A stretch of 64,000 nucleotides of DNA from Kordia zhangzhouensis (GTDB lineage Bacteria; Bacteroidota; Bacteroidia; Flavobacteriales; Flavobacteriaceae). A program made the position numbers and the translations under genes. The notes under the pieces were generated by a model. The model was not told where the DNA came from and did not search any database. It saw only the letters and a program-made list of their open reading frames with translations. Numbering within the stretch: position 1 is the stretch's first letter; each line of letters opens with the position of its first letter. Location of the stretch: the NCBI RefSeq assembly GCF_001005305.1, contig NZ_LBMH01000003.1:558001-622000 (forward strand). Reading direction: 5' to 3'. Positions 41,648 to 51,540 of this stretch are shown in pieces.

Positions 41648-44500
41648 CTACTCAATTACCAACTTGGTTGTATCTTTTCCTCCATTACCAGAAACTTCAA
41701 TTGTATAGGTTCCTTTTGGAAGATAATAGGCTCCATTTTTCTTTTTAGAGATATCTACATCTTTGTTAGTTTTGAGATATTTTTTACGTCCTTTTTCAGT
41801 AACACTTAAATCATAGTTCCACGCATTAAATCCTGCATCTGCTTTAAGTTCGTATGTATTCATTTCTATATCATCTGCCAAAACTTTTATTGTAATTTTC
41901 CCTTTATTTTTAGTATAAAAGTATAGTTCTTTTTTTGGAACGTTTGGCTCCATCCATTTACTCCAAGTTGATCCCCAAAATGAACGATAGCGCTCACTTG
42001 TTGTATCAAAAACGTGTATATCTTTGGCTGCAATTGTTGCGTCTAGTTGTTGCAATACCGCAATATTTGCTTTGTAAATAGAACGTCCGTGAGTTCCTAA
42101 CAATAGGTCTTTTGCTTTCTTTTGAATCACAATATCGTGTACAGCTACGTTTGGCAATCCCTTATGAAATGGTTGCCATGTTTTTCCCATATCTAACGAA
42201 GCATACGCTCCATTGTCCGTCCCTATATATAATACATTTTCATTGGTTGGATCTTCTTTTATTACGTTTACTGGTGACGCAGGAATTTCATTGCCAATAT
42301 TTTTCCACGTTTGTCCGTAGTCATCAGACAGGTATACATAAGTGGTAAAGTCATCCCAACGATACCCGTTTAATGTAACATATACACGTTCTTTTTTGTG
42401 CGCAGAAGCAATTACACGTGAAACCCAAAGATCTTTTGGGAATGTATTTGAAATTTTCTGCCAATCGCTACCTCCATTTTTTGTAATATGTACGAGTCCA
42501 TCGTCACTTCCTACATAAATTAATCCGAATTGGAAAGGCGATTCTGAAATACTAGTTAACGTTCCATATGCAACGTTTCCTTTTTTTCCTCCTTGTGTAA
42601 GATCGCCTGAAATGGTTTCCCATTCGTCACCTTTATTGAGAGAACGATGCAGTTTGTTTCCTCCTAAATAGAGAATATCTTGATTGTGAATTGAGAGATG
42701 AATAGGTGTTTGCCAATTGAATCGATAAGGAGATTCGCCTAATTCATGTTTCGGTTGAATGTACTGACGCAAACCTGTTTCACGATTGATTCTAAAATAA
42801 TTTCCAAATTGATATCCTGTATATACAATATTTGGGTTACGCACATCAACTTCAACTTGCATTCCATCACCTCCCATGAGTCGCTCATACGGATACTGCC
42901 CTTCTTCATGCCACTTTACAGAAGCTTTATAACTGTTTGGCCCTACCCAAACACCGTTATCTTGCAAACCTCCATAAACTTTATAAGGCTCTTGCTGATC
43001 AGCATAAATTGCGTAAAATTGTCCCACAGCTGGCGTATTACACTTAATCCAGTTTTCTCCTTTATCATAAGAGATATTTACTCCTCCATCATTTCCATTA
43101 ATAATATGATTAGGATTGGTTGGGTTTACCCAAAGTGCATGATGATCTACGTGAACATTTTCTCCATTCACTGATTTGAATGTTTTTCCTCCATCTTGTG
43201 AACGCAAAATTGGCACACCTGCAATGTATAGCTCTTTTTCATTTTTTGGATTGACACGAATCATTCCAAAGTAATAGCCATAAGAATATACAACATCATC
43301 TAAATAATCTTCATGCGTTTTCTCCCATGATTTCCCTCCATTGGTTGTTTTGAAAATTTGAGCTCCAATTACTGGTGTGTCAAATAATAGTGAATTGGCA
43401 TCTTCCAGATATTTTGCTAAATCTTCAGGTTGTATCGTGTTACTTCTTACCAGTTGTTTTACATTTTCTGCTCTGTATTTTTCCTGAAAACCGTTTGTTT
43501 TTAAGTATGTATTTAATTCTTTATCCGAAAGATTTAAGAATTTTTCCGATGACATGGTTTTAAAATCTTCTTTTGTCAATGCTTTAGAATCACTTTTTTC
43601 TTTTTTCTCTTTTTCACGTCTAAATTGACTATCGTGAAACGCATACACAGTATCATCATCATATACTGCCAATCCGATACGCCCTACACCATCACCTTCA
43701 GGGAAACCTACTTTTTCACTTACTTTTGTCCAAGTACTTCCCGCATCTGTACTTTTGTATATGGCTGAATTCACTCCATTCCCCACAAAGTTCCAAGCTT
43801 TACGATCGCGTTCCCATGAAGAGGCATATTGCACTTTAAAGTTAGTTGGTGAAACAGCCAAATCAACTATTCCTGTTTCTTCATTCACAAACAATGTTTT
43901 GTTCCAAGTTTTTCCTCCATCGGTAGTTTTAAAAATTCCTCGTTCAGAATTAGGAGAATATAAATGACCTAAAACCGCTACTACGACTTCATTTGAATTG
44001 GTAGGATTAACAAGTATTCGGCTAATATGGTGTGAATCAAACAAGCCCATATTTTGCCAACTCTTTCCTTGATCTGTACTTTTCAAAATACCAATTCCCG
44101 CATAAGATGAACGTGATGAATTATTTTCTCCTGTTCCTACCCAAATGGTTCTAGAGTTCCAGTCGACAGCAATATCTCCAATATTTTGTGTAGGAGCAGC
44201 ATCCATGATAGGTTCAAATGTAGTTCCGTTATTTTTTGTGTACCATAATCCACCAGAAGCATAGGCTACATAAAACTCTATTGGATTATTAGGATTTACA
44301 GCCAAATCAACCACACGACCACTCATAATAGTAGGACCAATATTGGTAAATTCGATATTTTTTACGGTTGAATTTTGGGTGAGTTTTGTCTTTTCTTCAA
44401 GAGCTTTTTGTACTTTTTCTGCTGTAGTTGGAGTACTTTGCGAAAAACTAACTTGTATAAATAATAGAGATAATACGGATAGAAAAATATTAGGTTTCAT
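41648..44500 (-). CDS. Large exported BNR/sortilin-like propeller protein
   Basis: A 950-residue protein with a signal peptide (ending QVSFSQ, about 21). It is composed mainly of BNR/VPS10-like beta-propeller blades recognised by the repeated S/T-x-D-x-G-x-T/S-W motif: KSTDQGKSWQNM, KTTDGGKTWNK, KSTDAGSTWTK, KTTNGGKSWEKT, LSDDYGQTWKN. The C-terminus has a beta-sandwich part. No T9SS sorting domain is evident, so the protein is probably periplasmic or surface-held by other means. It is commonly annotated as 'glycosyl hydrolase', but no catalytic residues can be assigned. A 60-residue charged insertion (KEKKEKSDSKALTKEDFK) interrupts the propeller. Confidence 0.87.
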   Translation of the reverse strand: MKPNIFLSVLSLLFIQVSFSQSTPTTAEKVQKALEEKTKLTQNSTVKNIEFTNIGPTIMSGRVVDLAVNPNNPIEFYVAYASGGLWYTKNNGTTFEPIMDAAPTQNIGDIAVDWNSRTIWVGTGENNSSRSSYAGIGILKSTDQGKSWQNMGLFDSHHISRILVNPTNSNEVVVAVLGHLYSPNSERGIFKTTDGGKTWNKTLFVNEETGIVDLAVSPTNFKVQYASSWERDRKAWNFVGNGVNSAIYKSTDAGSTWTKVSEKVGFPEGDGVGRIGLAVYDDDTVYAFHDSQFRREKEKKEKSDSKALTKEDFKTMSSEKFLNLSDKELNTYLKTNGFQEKYRAENVKQLVRSNTIQPEDLAKYLEDANSLLFDTPVIGAQIFKTTNGGKSWEKTHEDYLDDVVYSYGYYFGMIRVNPKNEKELYIAGVPILRSQDGGKTFKSVNGENVHVDHHALWVNPTNPNHIINGNDGGVNISYDKGENWIKCNTPAVGQFYAIYADQQEPYKVYGGLQDNGVWVGPNSYKASVKWHEEGQYPYERLMGGDGMQVEVDVRNPNIVYTGYQFGNYFRINRETGLRQYIQPKHELGESPYRFNWQTPIHLSIHNQDILYLGGNKLHRSLNKGDEWETISGDLTQGGKKGNVAYGTLTSISESPFQFGLIYVGSDDGLVHITKNGGSDWQKISNTFPKDLWVSRVIASAHKKERVYVTLNGYRWDDFTTYVYLSDDYGQTWKNIGNEIPASPVNVIKEDPTNENVLYIGTDNGAYASLDMGKTWQPFHKGLPNVAVHDIVIQKKAKDLLLGTHGRSIYKANIAVLQQLDATIAAKDIHVFDTTSERYRSFWGSTWSKWMEPNVPKKELYFYTKNKGKITIKVLADDIEMNTYELKADAGFNAWNYDLSVTEKGRKKYLKTNKDVDISKKKNGAYYLPKGTYTIEVSGNGGKDTTKLVIE

Positions 44501-44643
44501 GGGTTGGTTTGATTTAGTGATGGAAATTACTCAATGTTGTAAACTTGGCAAAATTTTGACTGTTTTTTTAACAATAGTTAAAGAAAGAGCCTTTTTTTAA
44601 ACAACAAAGTCCGTACTTTAGCGAATATTCTATAGTCAATTCA

Positions 44644-45225
44644 ATGATTTCTAAAGCCAATTTTGAAGCGTATATTAAAGACACTCTCAACGATGATTCC
44701 TTGAATAATCAAGTTGATACCATCTTGAATATGTTTCATCATAAACGCTTACAAAAAAATCAACTTTTTGTAGAAGAAGGAAAAATCTGCCCCTATTTTT
44801 GTTTTATTGAAAGCGGCATATTACAACACAATATTTTAATTGAAGGAGAAGAAAAAACTACATATCTAGCATTAAAAAATTCTGTTACAGCTGCTTTAAA
44901 AAGTTTTATGCATCAAATTCCTTCACGAAAAAACATCAAAGCGATTAGCAATTGCGACTTGTTTGTAATCAATCAAAAAGACTTTCTATATTTATTGAAT
45001 ACAAATCATGCTTTTGAGCGTTTTTATCACAATTTAATTGAAAATCAGATTTATCGAATTGACGATTATCGAATTGACTTGTTGACTTTAACACCTGAAG
45101 AGCGTTACAAAAAACTACTTATCAACGATCCAAAATTATTGAGAGAAGTTCCATTGCACTATTTAGCTTCTTTCCTTGGAATTTCTTCACGCCATATGAG
45201 TCGAATTCGAAAATCAATTAAATAA
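44644..45225 (+). CDS. Crp/Fnr family transcriptional regulator
   Basis: A 193-residue regulator with an N-terminal cyclic-nucleotide-like binding domain (about 25-115, EEGKICPYFCFIESGIL and TTYLALKNSVTAALKSF). A short C-terminal helix-turn-helix is YLASFLGISSRHMSRIRKS (about 174-192). It lacks the cAMP-binding residues of E. coli Crp and the Fnr cysteines, so the ligand is unknown. A TACTTTAG box (44615-44622) precedes it. It lies between two propeller genes, divergent from one and co-directional with the other. Confidence 0.85.
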   Translation: MISKANFEAYIKDTLNDDSLNNQVDTILNMFHHKRLQKNQLFVEEGKICPYFCFIESGILQHNILIEGEEKTTYLALKNSVTAALKSFMHQIPSRKNIKAISNCDLFVINQKDFLYLLNTNHAFERFYHNLIENQIYRIDDYRIDLLTLTPEERYKKLLINDPKLLREVPLHYLASFLGISSRHMSRIRKSIK

Positions 45226-45361
45226 AATACGATAATTAATTGACCTTGACCTTATTAAATTGAGGTAATTTTATATTTTTACAACAAGTTCAGAATAAAA
45301 CACACCTTCGAACTTTACCTTTTTTGCCTCGATTTTATTGTTAGATTAGACAAGTTACGCT

Positions 45362-48300
45362 ATGAAAAAATTACTATTCTTGTTCGTATTGCTTCATGCA
45401 GTCGTTAATTATGGGCAACAATCTCCCAAAGTAGAAATTTCAAATCAACTATTTAAAGAAGCTCCTTCATGGGCAAAACTAATGTATAGTGAAAACCCAA
45501 ATGTAAATACTGTTGATTATTTATATCGAACCTATTACGAGACGCATCCGTATGAGAAAACATTTCACACACAGTATTATAAAAGATGGCGTAGAGCGAT
45601 TAACCCATACTTAAATGAGGAAGGGTTTTACGATTATACCAAGAAATTGCAAGCCATAGTTGCTACTGAAAAACTTCAACGTTCTCAACATTCAAACTCA
45701 GAAACAGGAAACTGGTCGGTTATCGGGCCTTTTGAAAGCTATCGTGAAGGTGGCACTACATTAAGTGGTGCACAAACCAACGTATATTGTATTGACAAAT
45801 GCTTAAACGTTCCAAACACCTTATATTGTGGCACAGAATCAGGTGAAATTTACAAAACTACCGATGGAGGTAACAATTGGATAAATGCATCTAAAACACT
45901 AGTTACTACATTAGCTCCACAAGCGGTAATTGCAAATGCTGGCGTACGCGCTATTGCAGTGCACCCTACCAATCCAGATATCGTATATGCAGGATCGGGA
46001 AGCGAAGTTTTTAAAACCACCAATGGTGGCGCTTCATGGTCGGTAGTTTTTGACAGTAATATTGCCTTATCTGATTACATTGAAAACCCAGCAGAGATTT
46101 TCATCAATCCAACCAATCCAGATATTATATTGCTAGCTGGAAAAGCAGGTGTTCACAGATCTACCGACGGCGGGAATAATTGGATACGAGTTGTGGCAAA
46201 TGAAACTTATGATATTAAAGCGCAACCTGGAAACCCATCAACTTTATATGTTATACGAAGAAATACAGCTACCAATACACATCAATTTTTAAAATCAACC
46301 GATGGAGGAATTGTATGGATTGCACAAACTGCCGGTTGGTATACTTCAACTGACTCAAATCGAAATGTTGTTGGCGCTAAAATTGCAGTGAGTGATGCCA
46401 ATCCTAACCGTGTATATGCATTTTTAATTGGTAATTCAAAAGCAGGTGATAATGGTTTTATTGGCGTATATCGGAGTGACGATGCCGGTGTTTCGTGGAC
46501 AAATACCATGGGTTACGATGGCGCACCATACACAGCAACACATCCTAACTTGTTAAATTCTGACACATCAGCCACTGGTTTTAATCAAGGATTTTATAAT
46601 TGTGCCGCAATGGCATCCAACTCTAATGCTAACGAAGTATTAGTTGGTGGTATAGGTATGTGGAAGTCTAATGATGGCGGACAAACATTTACATGTATTT
46701 ATAATTACGGTTGTGGCAATTACAATCCAATGCACGTTGACATGCAGCAGTTTAGTGCATTTGGCAATGAATATTGGGCAACAACCGATGGTGGTATGTT
46801 CAAGTCAAACGATTTATTTGCGACGCAACCTGAGTTTAAAATGAATGGTGTACACGGAACGGATTTTTGGGGATTTGGTTCTGGTTGGAATCGTGACTTA
46901 CTTGTTGGTGGAACATTTCATAATGGTGTAGATGTATACGCAGAGGGTTTTCCGTTTGGAAGCTTTTTAGATCTTGGCGGTGGCGAACCTGCGTCTGGCT
47001 ATGTAAACCCAGGTACAGAACAAATTTATTCTACCAATATTGGAAGCCGTTTCATTCCGACAACCTTAAGCGGAGCGGTTTTAAACGCATCTTTAGGAAT
47101 TGCTCCAAATGAGTCACCTTGGTTTGCACAATCATCCGAAATGGAATTTCACCCAAGTTGTTATAATTATGTATACACAGGTAATGCAAACCAACTGTTT
47201 AAAAGTGAAGATGCAGGTGCTACGTTTGACGCTATTTATACAGCTCCAGCGAATAGTGAAGTGTTGGGTATTGAAATTTCTCGTAGCAATCCAGATACGA
47301 TGTACATCGTGGTTCGCCCAAATTCTGGCAGTGCGTATATCGTAAAAACTATTGACAATTGGGCTACCAATTCAATCGTAACACTTCCAAATATAAATAC
47401 AACTTTGGCTTTAATTAGTTTGGATCCTGAAAACGATCAAACAATTTGGCTCGCATTTCCGCGTGGTGGCAACGGCACTAAAATATACAAAAGTATAGAT
47501 GGTGGTTCTACTTGGAATAACGAAACGTCTAGCGAATTGGATGGACAAAATATACAAGTATTGACCACTATTGGTGGTACTGATGGTGGTGTGTATGTGG
47601 GAACAAGCATGTCCGTATATTATAAAAATAATACGATGTCTTCATGGACACTAGACAATGCAAATTTACCAACAACAATAGGAGCAAACGATTTACGACC
47701 TTTTTACAGAGATGGAAAAATTCGTTTAGCAAGTTATGGAAAAGGTATTTGGGAAAGCAATTTATTTGAAACACCCGCACGTCCAGTAGCTAAAATCATG
47801 GTTGATAAATTGAAAGCTACATGTGCTGGTGATATTTTCTATTTTGATGATTATTCGATGCTGAATCATACAAATGCTACCTGGTCATGGACATTTGAGA
47901 ATGGCAACATCACCGCCTCTTCCTTGCGTAATCCGCAAGTAAGCTTTACAACTGCTGGAACACATTTAGTAACTCTCACAGTTACAAATGATGCCGGTAT
48001 TTCTTCAAGTGATAGCATCACAATTACCATGGAAGCTTTGACCAATACTGCATTGGAGGAAGATTTTGAAGTAGCATTCGTCCCTGATGGTTGGACACAA
48101 GAAGCTACTGGAAATTATGCTTGGACATACCAAAATACCGTGGGCGGATTTGGACAGAGCACCAATTCTATGTTCGTAAATAATTATGTAATTGCACAAC
48201 AAGGAACTTACTGCGACATTATTGCACCTTTAAATATGTTGAGCACGAATGCAGGTGATGCAATACTTACCTTCGATGTAGCATACGCGTTGTACTCTAG

Positions 48301-48823
48301 TGCATATGCTGACGGATTGGAAGTGTATGTTTCTACAGATTGTGGTATGACGTGGACTTCTGAGTATAGCAAGTTTGGAAGTACTTTAGCAACCGCACCT
48401 AATACAACAGCACAATTTGAACCAACAGCTACACAATGGCGACAAGAAAGTATTGACCTTTCAGCTTATATTGGCAATGAAAATGTTCAGGTGAAGTTTC
48501 GAAATGTGAATAATTATGGACAAGCATTATATGTTGATAACATCAACTTAGGAAGTACCCTTAGTGTTTCTGAAGTAAACAACAACACTCTTACTTTCTT
48601 TCCAAACCCAGTAAAAAGTGGCAATACCGTTTTTGCAAAAAGCTCTAAAAACGAAGACATTACATTCTCACTGTATACCATTCAAGGAAAGGTAATTGGC
48701 ACAATTTTTACTCAAACCAACAAAGCCATTCCTACCAATCAATGGAATTTAAGTGCTGGCATTTACTTATATAATATTCGAACACAAAACAAAATAGTAA
48801 AAGGAAAATTAATTGTATATTAA
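45362..48823 (+). CDS. T9SS cargo protein with BNR propeller and PKD domain
   Basis: A 1153-residue secreted protein with a signal peptide (ending NYGQQ, about 20). It has repeated propeller blades with the motif S/T-x-D-G-G-x-x-W (KTTDGGNNWIN, KTTNGGASWSV, RSTDGGNNWIR, KSIDGGSTWNN). A PKD domain spans about 815-890 (TFENGNITASSLRNP, VTLTVTNDAG). A jelly-roll-like MAM/CUB-type domain spans about 895-1060. A C-terminal Por secretion sorting domain ends it (FFPNPVKSG ... GIYLYNIRTQNKIVKGKLIVY, in part). The type IX secretion system should export it to the surface or medium. Function may be adhesion or polymer binding; no active site seen. Confidence 0.88.
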   Translation: MKKLLFLFVLLHAVVNYGQQSPKVEISNQLFKEAPSWAKLMYSENPNVNTVDYLYRTYYETHPYEKTFHTQYYKRWRRAINPYLNEEGFYDYTKKLQAIVATEKLQRSQHSNSETGNWSVIGPFESYREGGTTLSGAQTNVYCIDKCLNVPNTLYCGTESGEIYKTTDGGNNWINASKTLVTTLAPQAVIANAGVRAIAVHPTNPDIVYAGSGSEVFKTTNGGASWSVVFDSNIALSDYIENPAEIFINPTNPDIILLAGKAGVHRSTDGGNNWIRVVANETYDIKAQPGNPSTLYVIRRNTATNTHQFLKSTDGGIVWIAQTAGWYTSTDSNRNVVGAKIAVSDANPNRVYAFLIGNSKAGDNGFIGVYRSDDAGVSWTNTMGYDGAPYTATHPNLLNSDTSATGFNQGFYNCAAMASNSNANEVLVGGIGMWKSNDGGQTFTCIYNYGCGNYNPMHVDMQQFSAFGNEYWATTDGGMFKSNDLFATQPEFKMNGVHGTDFWGFGSGWNRDLLVGGTFHNGVDVYAEGFPFGSFLDLGGGEPASGYVNPGTEQIYSTNIGSRFIPTTLSGAVLNASLGIAPNESPWFAQSSEMEFHPSCYNYVYTGNANQLFKSEDAGATFDAIYTAPANSEVLGIEISRSNPDTMYIVVRPNSGSAYIVKTIDNWATNSIVTLPNINTTLALISLDPENDQTIWLAFPRGGNGTKIYKSIDGGSTWNNETSSELDGQNIQVLTTIGGTDGGVYVGTSMSVYYKNNTMSSWTLDNANLPTTIGANDLRPFYRDGKIRLASYGKGIWESNLFETPARPVAKIMVDKLKATCAGDIFYFDDYSMLNHTNATWSWTFENGNITASSLRNPQVSFTTAGTHLVTLTVTNDAGISSSDSITITMEALTNTALEEDFEVAFVPDGWTQEATGNYAWTYQNTVGGFGQSTNSMFVNNYVIAQQGTYCDIIAPLNMLSTNAGDAILTFDVAYALYSSAYADGLEVYVSTDCGMTWTSEYSKFGSTLATAPNTTAQFEPTATQWRQESIDLSAYIGNENVQVKFRNVNNYGQALYVDNINLGSTLSVSEVNNNTLTFFPNPVKSGNTVFAKSSKNEDITFSLYTIQGKVIGTIFTQTNKAIPTNQWNLSAGIYLYNIRTQNKIVKGKLIVY

Positions 48824-48913
48824 TTTAACCACTCATCTTCAAACTGATAAAACAAAAATATCGTTACAATAAAAAACCCGCCATTTGGCTACATGCTCCT
48901 TTTTTTGTTTGCG

Positions 48914-48921
48914 TATTTTTG
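48914..48921 (+). promoter_or_regulatory. -7 element of the aminopeptidase gene
   Basis: TATTTTTG, an exact -7 match, lies 28 nt before the ATG at 48950. No -33 TTG at the normal distance. Confidence 0.45.
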
Positions 48922-48949
48922 AAAGAAATCAATTTAAAAAGACATATTT

Positions 48950-50242
48950 ATGAAATACCACCCAATAGATCGCAACTTATTCATCAAGAATAGAAAAAAC
49001 TTCATGGCACAGATGAAGTCTAGTAGTTTGGCTATTTTTAATTCAAACGATATTTATCCAATTAGTGCAGATAGTACGATGCCTTTTGAGCAACACAGAG
49101 ATATTTTTTACCTCAGCGGAGTAGATCAAGAAGAAAGTATTCTGGTATTATTCCCTGATGCTCCCAAAGAAAAACATCGTGAGATTCTATTTTTGAAAGA
49201 AACTAATGAGCATATTGCAATTTGGGAAGGCGAAAAATTAACAAAAGAAGCGGCTTTTCAAACGTCAGGAATCAAAACCGTATACTGGTTGCAAGATCTT
49301 GAAAAGATTATGTTTGAGATTATGACACAATGCAATACGGTTTACATCAACACCAATGAACATTACCGTGCCAATGTAGAAACGGAAACTCGCGAAGATC
49401 GCTTTACAAAATGGTTAAAAGATAAATACCCAGCGCATAGCGTAGCGAAAAGCAATCCAATTTTACAACGTTTACGTTCTGTAAAAGATTCGATTGAACT
49501 CGATTTGATGCAAAAAGCATGCGACATTACCGAAAAAGGATTTCGCAGATTGCTCAATTTTGTAAAACCAGGAGTTTGGGAATATGAGATTGAAGCAGAA
49601 CTCATTCACGAGTTTTTACGAAATCGCTCTAAAAAATTTGCTTACACTCCTATTGTTGCCTCTGGAAATAATGCCAATGTTTTACATTACATTGAAAACA
49701 ATCAACAGTGTAAAGCTGGTGAGTTGATTCTTTTGGATGTTGGTGCTGAATACGCTAACTATGCAAGTGATATGACACGTACAATTCCTGTTTCAGGGCG
49801 ATTTACAGAACGACAAAAAGCCGTATATAACGCTGTTAATCGTGTAAAAAATGAAGCTACTAAAATGCTTGTTCCAGGAACCATTTGGGCAGATTATCAT
49901 GTTGAGGTCGGTAAAATTATGACTTCTGAACTATTAGGTTTAGGATTGTTAGACAAAGCTGATATTCAAAACGAAGATCCTGAATGGCCAGCATACAAAA
50001 AGTATTTTATGCATGGAACCTCACACCATATCGGACTTGATACTCACGATTATGGAATATTAACGGAACCAATGCAAGCCAATATGGTATTTACAGTAGA
50101 GCCTGGGATTTATCTTCCTGAAGAAGGCTTTGGAATTCGCTTGGAAGATGATGTTGTAATACAGGAAAGTGGAGAACCATTCAACTTAATGCGCAATATT
50201 CCTATTGAAGCAGACGAAATTGAGGAGTTGATGAACAAATAA
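48950..50242 (+). CDS. Xaa-Pro aminopeptidase (aminopeptidase P, M24 family)
   Basis: A 430-residue cytoplasmic metallopeptidase that removes an N-terminal residue preceding proline. The N-terminal creatinase-like domain covers about 1-165. The catalytic pita-bread domain has dinuclear metal ligands: Asp in LLDVGAEYANYASDMTRTIP (two Asp), His in HGTSHHIGLDTHD, Glu in FTVEPGIYLP and Glu in IRLEDDVVI. Length is typical. It is a single gene, ended by a strong terminator. Confidence 0.95.
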   Translation: MKYHPIDRNLFIKNRKNFMAQMKSSSLAIFNSNDIYPISADSTMPFEQHRDIFYLSGVDQEESILVLFPDAPKEKHREILFLKETNEHIAIWEGEKLTKEAAFQTSGIKTVYWLQDLEKIMFEIMTQCNTVYINTNEHYRANVETETREDRFTKWLKDKYPAHSVAKSNPILQRLRSVKDSIELDLMQKACDITEKGFRRLLNFVKPGVWEYEIEAELIHEFLRNRSKKFAYTPIVASGNNANVLHYIENNQQCKAGELILLDVGAEYANYASDMTRTIPVSGRFTERQKAVYNAVNRVKNEATKMLVPGTIWADYHVEVGKIMTSELLGLGLLDKADIQNEDPEWPAYKKYFMHGTSHHIGLDTHDYGILTEPMQANMVFTVEPGIYLPEEGFGIRLEDDVVIQESGEPFNLMRNIPIEADEIEELMNK

Positions 50243-50284
50243 AGAAGTGTAAAAAGTCAAACTCTTTATAAATTTTAAGCATAA

Positions 50285-50313
50285 AAAAAGCACGCTTTTC
50301 AGCGTGCTTTTTC
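50285..50313 (+). terminator. Rho-independent terminator
   Basis: A perfect 12-bp stem (AAAAAGCACGCT with AGCGTGCTTTTT), loop TTTC. Confidence 0.92.
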
Positions 50314-50342
50314 ACTTATTAATCATGAAAAAAACAAAGACA

Positions 50343-50723
50343 TTACTCAACGATTAATGTATATTGAGGTGTCGGATTGAGTGGACAGAAGTACACATAT
50401 TCTCCTTTGGCAAGTGTAACTTCTTTTGAGTGTCCTGTTGTATTATTTTTTACCACTTCAGTTACATAAGCATTTTGTATATGATGAGCTGCATCTGTTT
50501 TCCCTTTTGGTGCTAATACGAATCCTACATCGTGCCCTACATTGGTGTTTGCAATCTCAAATACGTATGTTCCTGGTGAAAGTGTAATTGATTTTTGTGT
50601 AAACTCTCCTTTCGTTTGCTCTAAAGAAACCGTTTTCACATCTTTCTTCATCATTTTGTGTTGTGCGTTCGCAGAGATTGAAAACCCTACGAATAATACT
50701 AACATGGCAAGTACTTTTTTCAT
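50343..50723 (-). CDS. Cupredoxin-like exported protein with incomplete copper site
   Basis: A 126-residue protein with a signal peptide (ending SANAQ, about 20). The plastocyanin-like beta-sandwich has ITLSPGTYVFEIANTNVGHDVGFVL and GEYVYFCPLNPTPQYTLIVE. One His (GHDVG) and the Cys (YFCPL) of a type 1 copper site are present. The expected second His and the Met after the Cys are not, so copper binding is doubtful. It is conserved-looking and single. It may be a non-copper cupredoxin fold or bind copper differently (HKMMKK near the N-terminus). Confidence 0.8.
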   Translation of the reverse strand: MKKVLAMLVLFVGFSISANAQHKMMKKDVKTVSLEQTKGEFTQKSITLSPGTYVFEIANTNVGHDVGFVLAPKGKTDAAHHIQNAYVTEVVKNNTTGHSKEVTLAKGEYVYFCPLNPTPQYTLIVE

Positions 50724-50846
50724 TGTAATTTCTCTTTAAAATTAATGTCTATATAATTAGTTGTTTTACTATAGAACTCTTGATTTTTTTTGAAAGAATC
50801 AAGAAGTTCTCAATTTTTAAATATGAAGTTGAATCAATAGTATTTA

Positions 50847-51404
50847 CTATTGTGCGACAGCAAATTTTCCTGCTTCTACAGTTGGAAAGTCAATTTCTGT
50901 TTCTGCAATATGGTTTACATAGTTTGTCAAAGTATTGGATACCACATTTAATACAATCTCTAAAATATCACCATCAGTATATCCAACAGCTTTTACTGCT
51001 GCAATTTCTTCTCCAGTTACATTTCCTCTATTTTTAGTAACACTTTGAGCAAATTGTAATCCTGCTTGTACTTTTGCATCATTTGCGAGTCCTTGACGAC
51101 TTGCTTCGGTTTGCTCTTCTGTCAAGCCATTCATTTTTCCAATAGCTGTATGTGCTGATAAGCAATAATTACAACTATTTTCTTCTGCAATAGCAAGTGC
51201 TAATTGCTCTCTAAATTTATTACTAAAGTTTCCGCTTGCAGTTAATTCTCCTAAGCTTAAATAGCTTTTTAATGTAGCTGGAGAGTTTCCAAATACTTTA
51301 ATTAAATTAGGAATGAATCCTAATTTGTTTTGTACTGCATTAAATAATTCTTTTGATGTTCCTGTTGTTGTTTCTGGGTTTAATGTTTCAATTCGTGTAC
51401 TCAT
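50847..51404 (-). CDS. Carboxymuconolactone decarboxylase/AhpD-like protein
   Basis: A 185-residue helical protein of the AhpD-like superfamily. The redox-type motif CNYCLSAH (Cys-x-x-Cys, plus His) is near residue 80, and the family start ETTTGTSKELFNAVQNKLG is visible. These proteins can act in peroxide defence, with alkyl-hydroperoxide or quinone-like substrates. The small zinc-ribbon gene lies 37 bp upstream on the same strand. Upstream of that is an AraC-family regulator, likely to control them. Confidence 0.85.
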   Translation of the reverse strand: MSTRIETLNPETTTGTSKELFNAVQNKLGFIPNLIKVFGNSPATLKSYLSLGELTASGNFSNKFREQLALAIAEENSCNYCLSAHTAIGKMNGLTEEQTEASRQGLANDAKVQAGLQFAQSVTKNRGNVTGEEIAAVKAVGYTDGDILEIVLNVVSNTLTNYVNHIAETEIDFPTVEAGKFAVAQ

Positions 51405-51441
51405 AATTTCTAAATCTTTAAATTTTTATTTTTTTATCATT

Positions 51442-51540
51442 TTAATTTTCACTTCCGCAGAATTGTTCTCCTGAAAGCTGTTCGTCGTATTCTTGGTAGC
51501 CCCAACAATTTGGGCAAGCTGTTTGTTTTGTATGTTTCAT
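51442..51540 (-). CDS. Very small zinc-ribbon-like protein
   Basis: A 32-residue peptide, MKHTKQTACPNCWGYQEYD..., with a CPNC knuckle at 9-12 and a third Cys near the end (FCGSEN). I recall similar 'ACPNCWGxQEYD' proteins in other flavobacteria, sometimes longer. The frame can be extended to 51636, but those residues are not family-like. It starts 37 bp upstream of the AhpD-like gene and is probably co-transcribed with it. Function unknown; the short length is unusual but the CPNCWG motif makes it credible. Confidence 0.6.
   Translation of the reverse strand: MKHTKQTACPNCWGYQEYDEQLSGEQFCGSEN

Noticed and set aside
41648-44500. Glycosyl hydrolase assignment for the 950-residue protein
   Set aside because: The name comes from BNR repeats also seen in sialidases, but no catalytic Asp/Glu/Tyr arrangement can be recognised. 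I kept it as a propeller protein.
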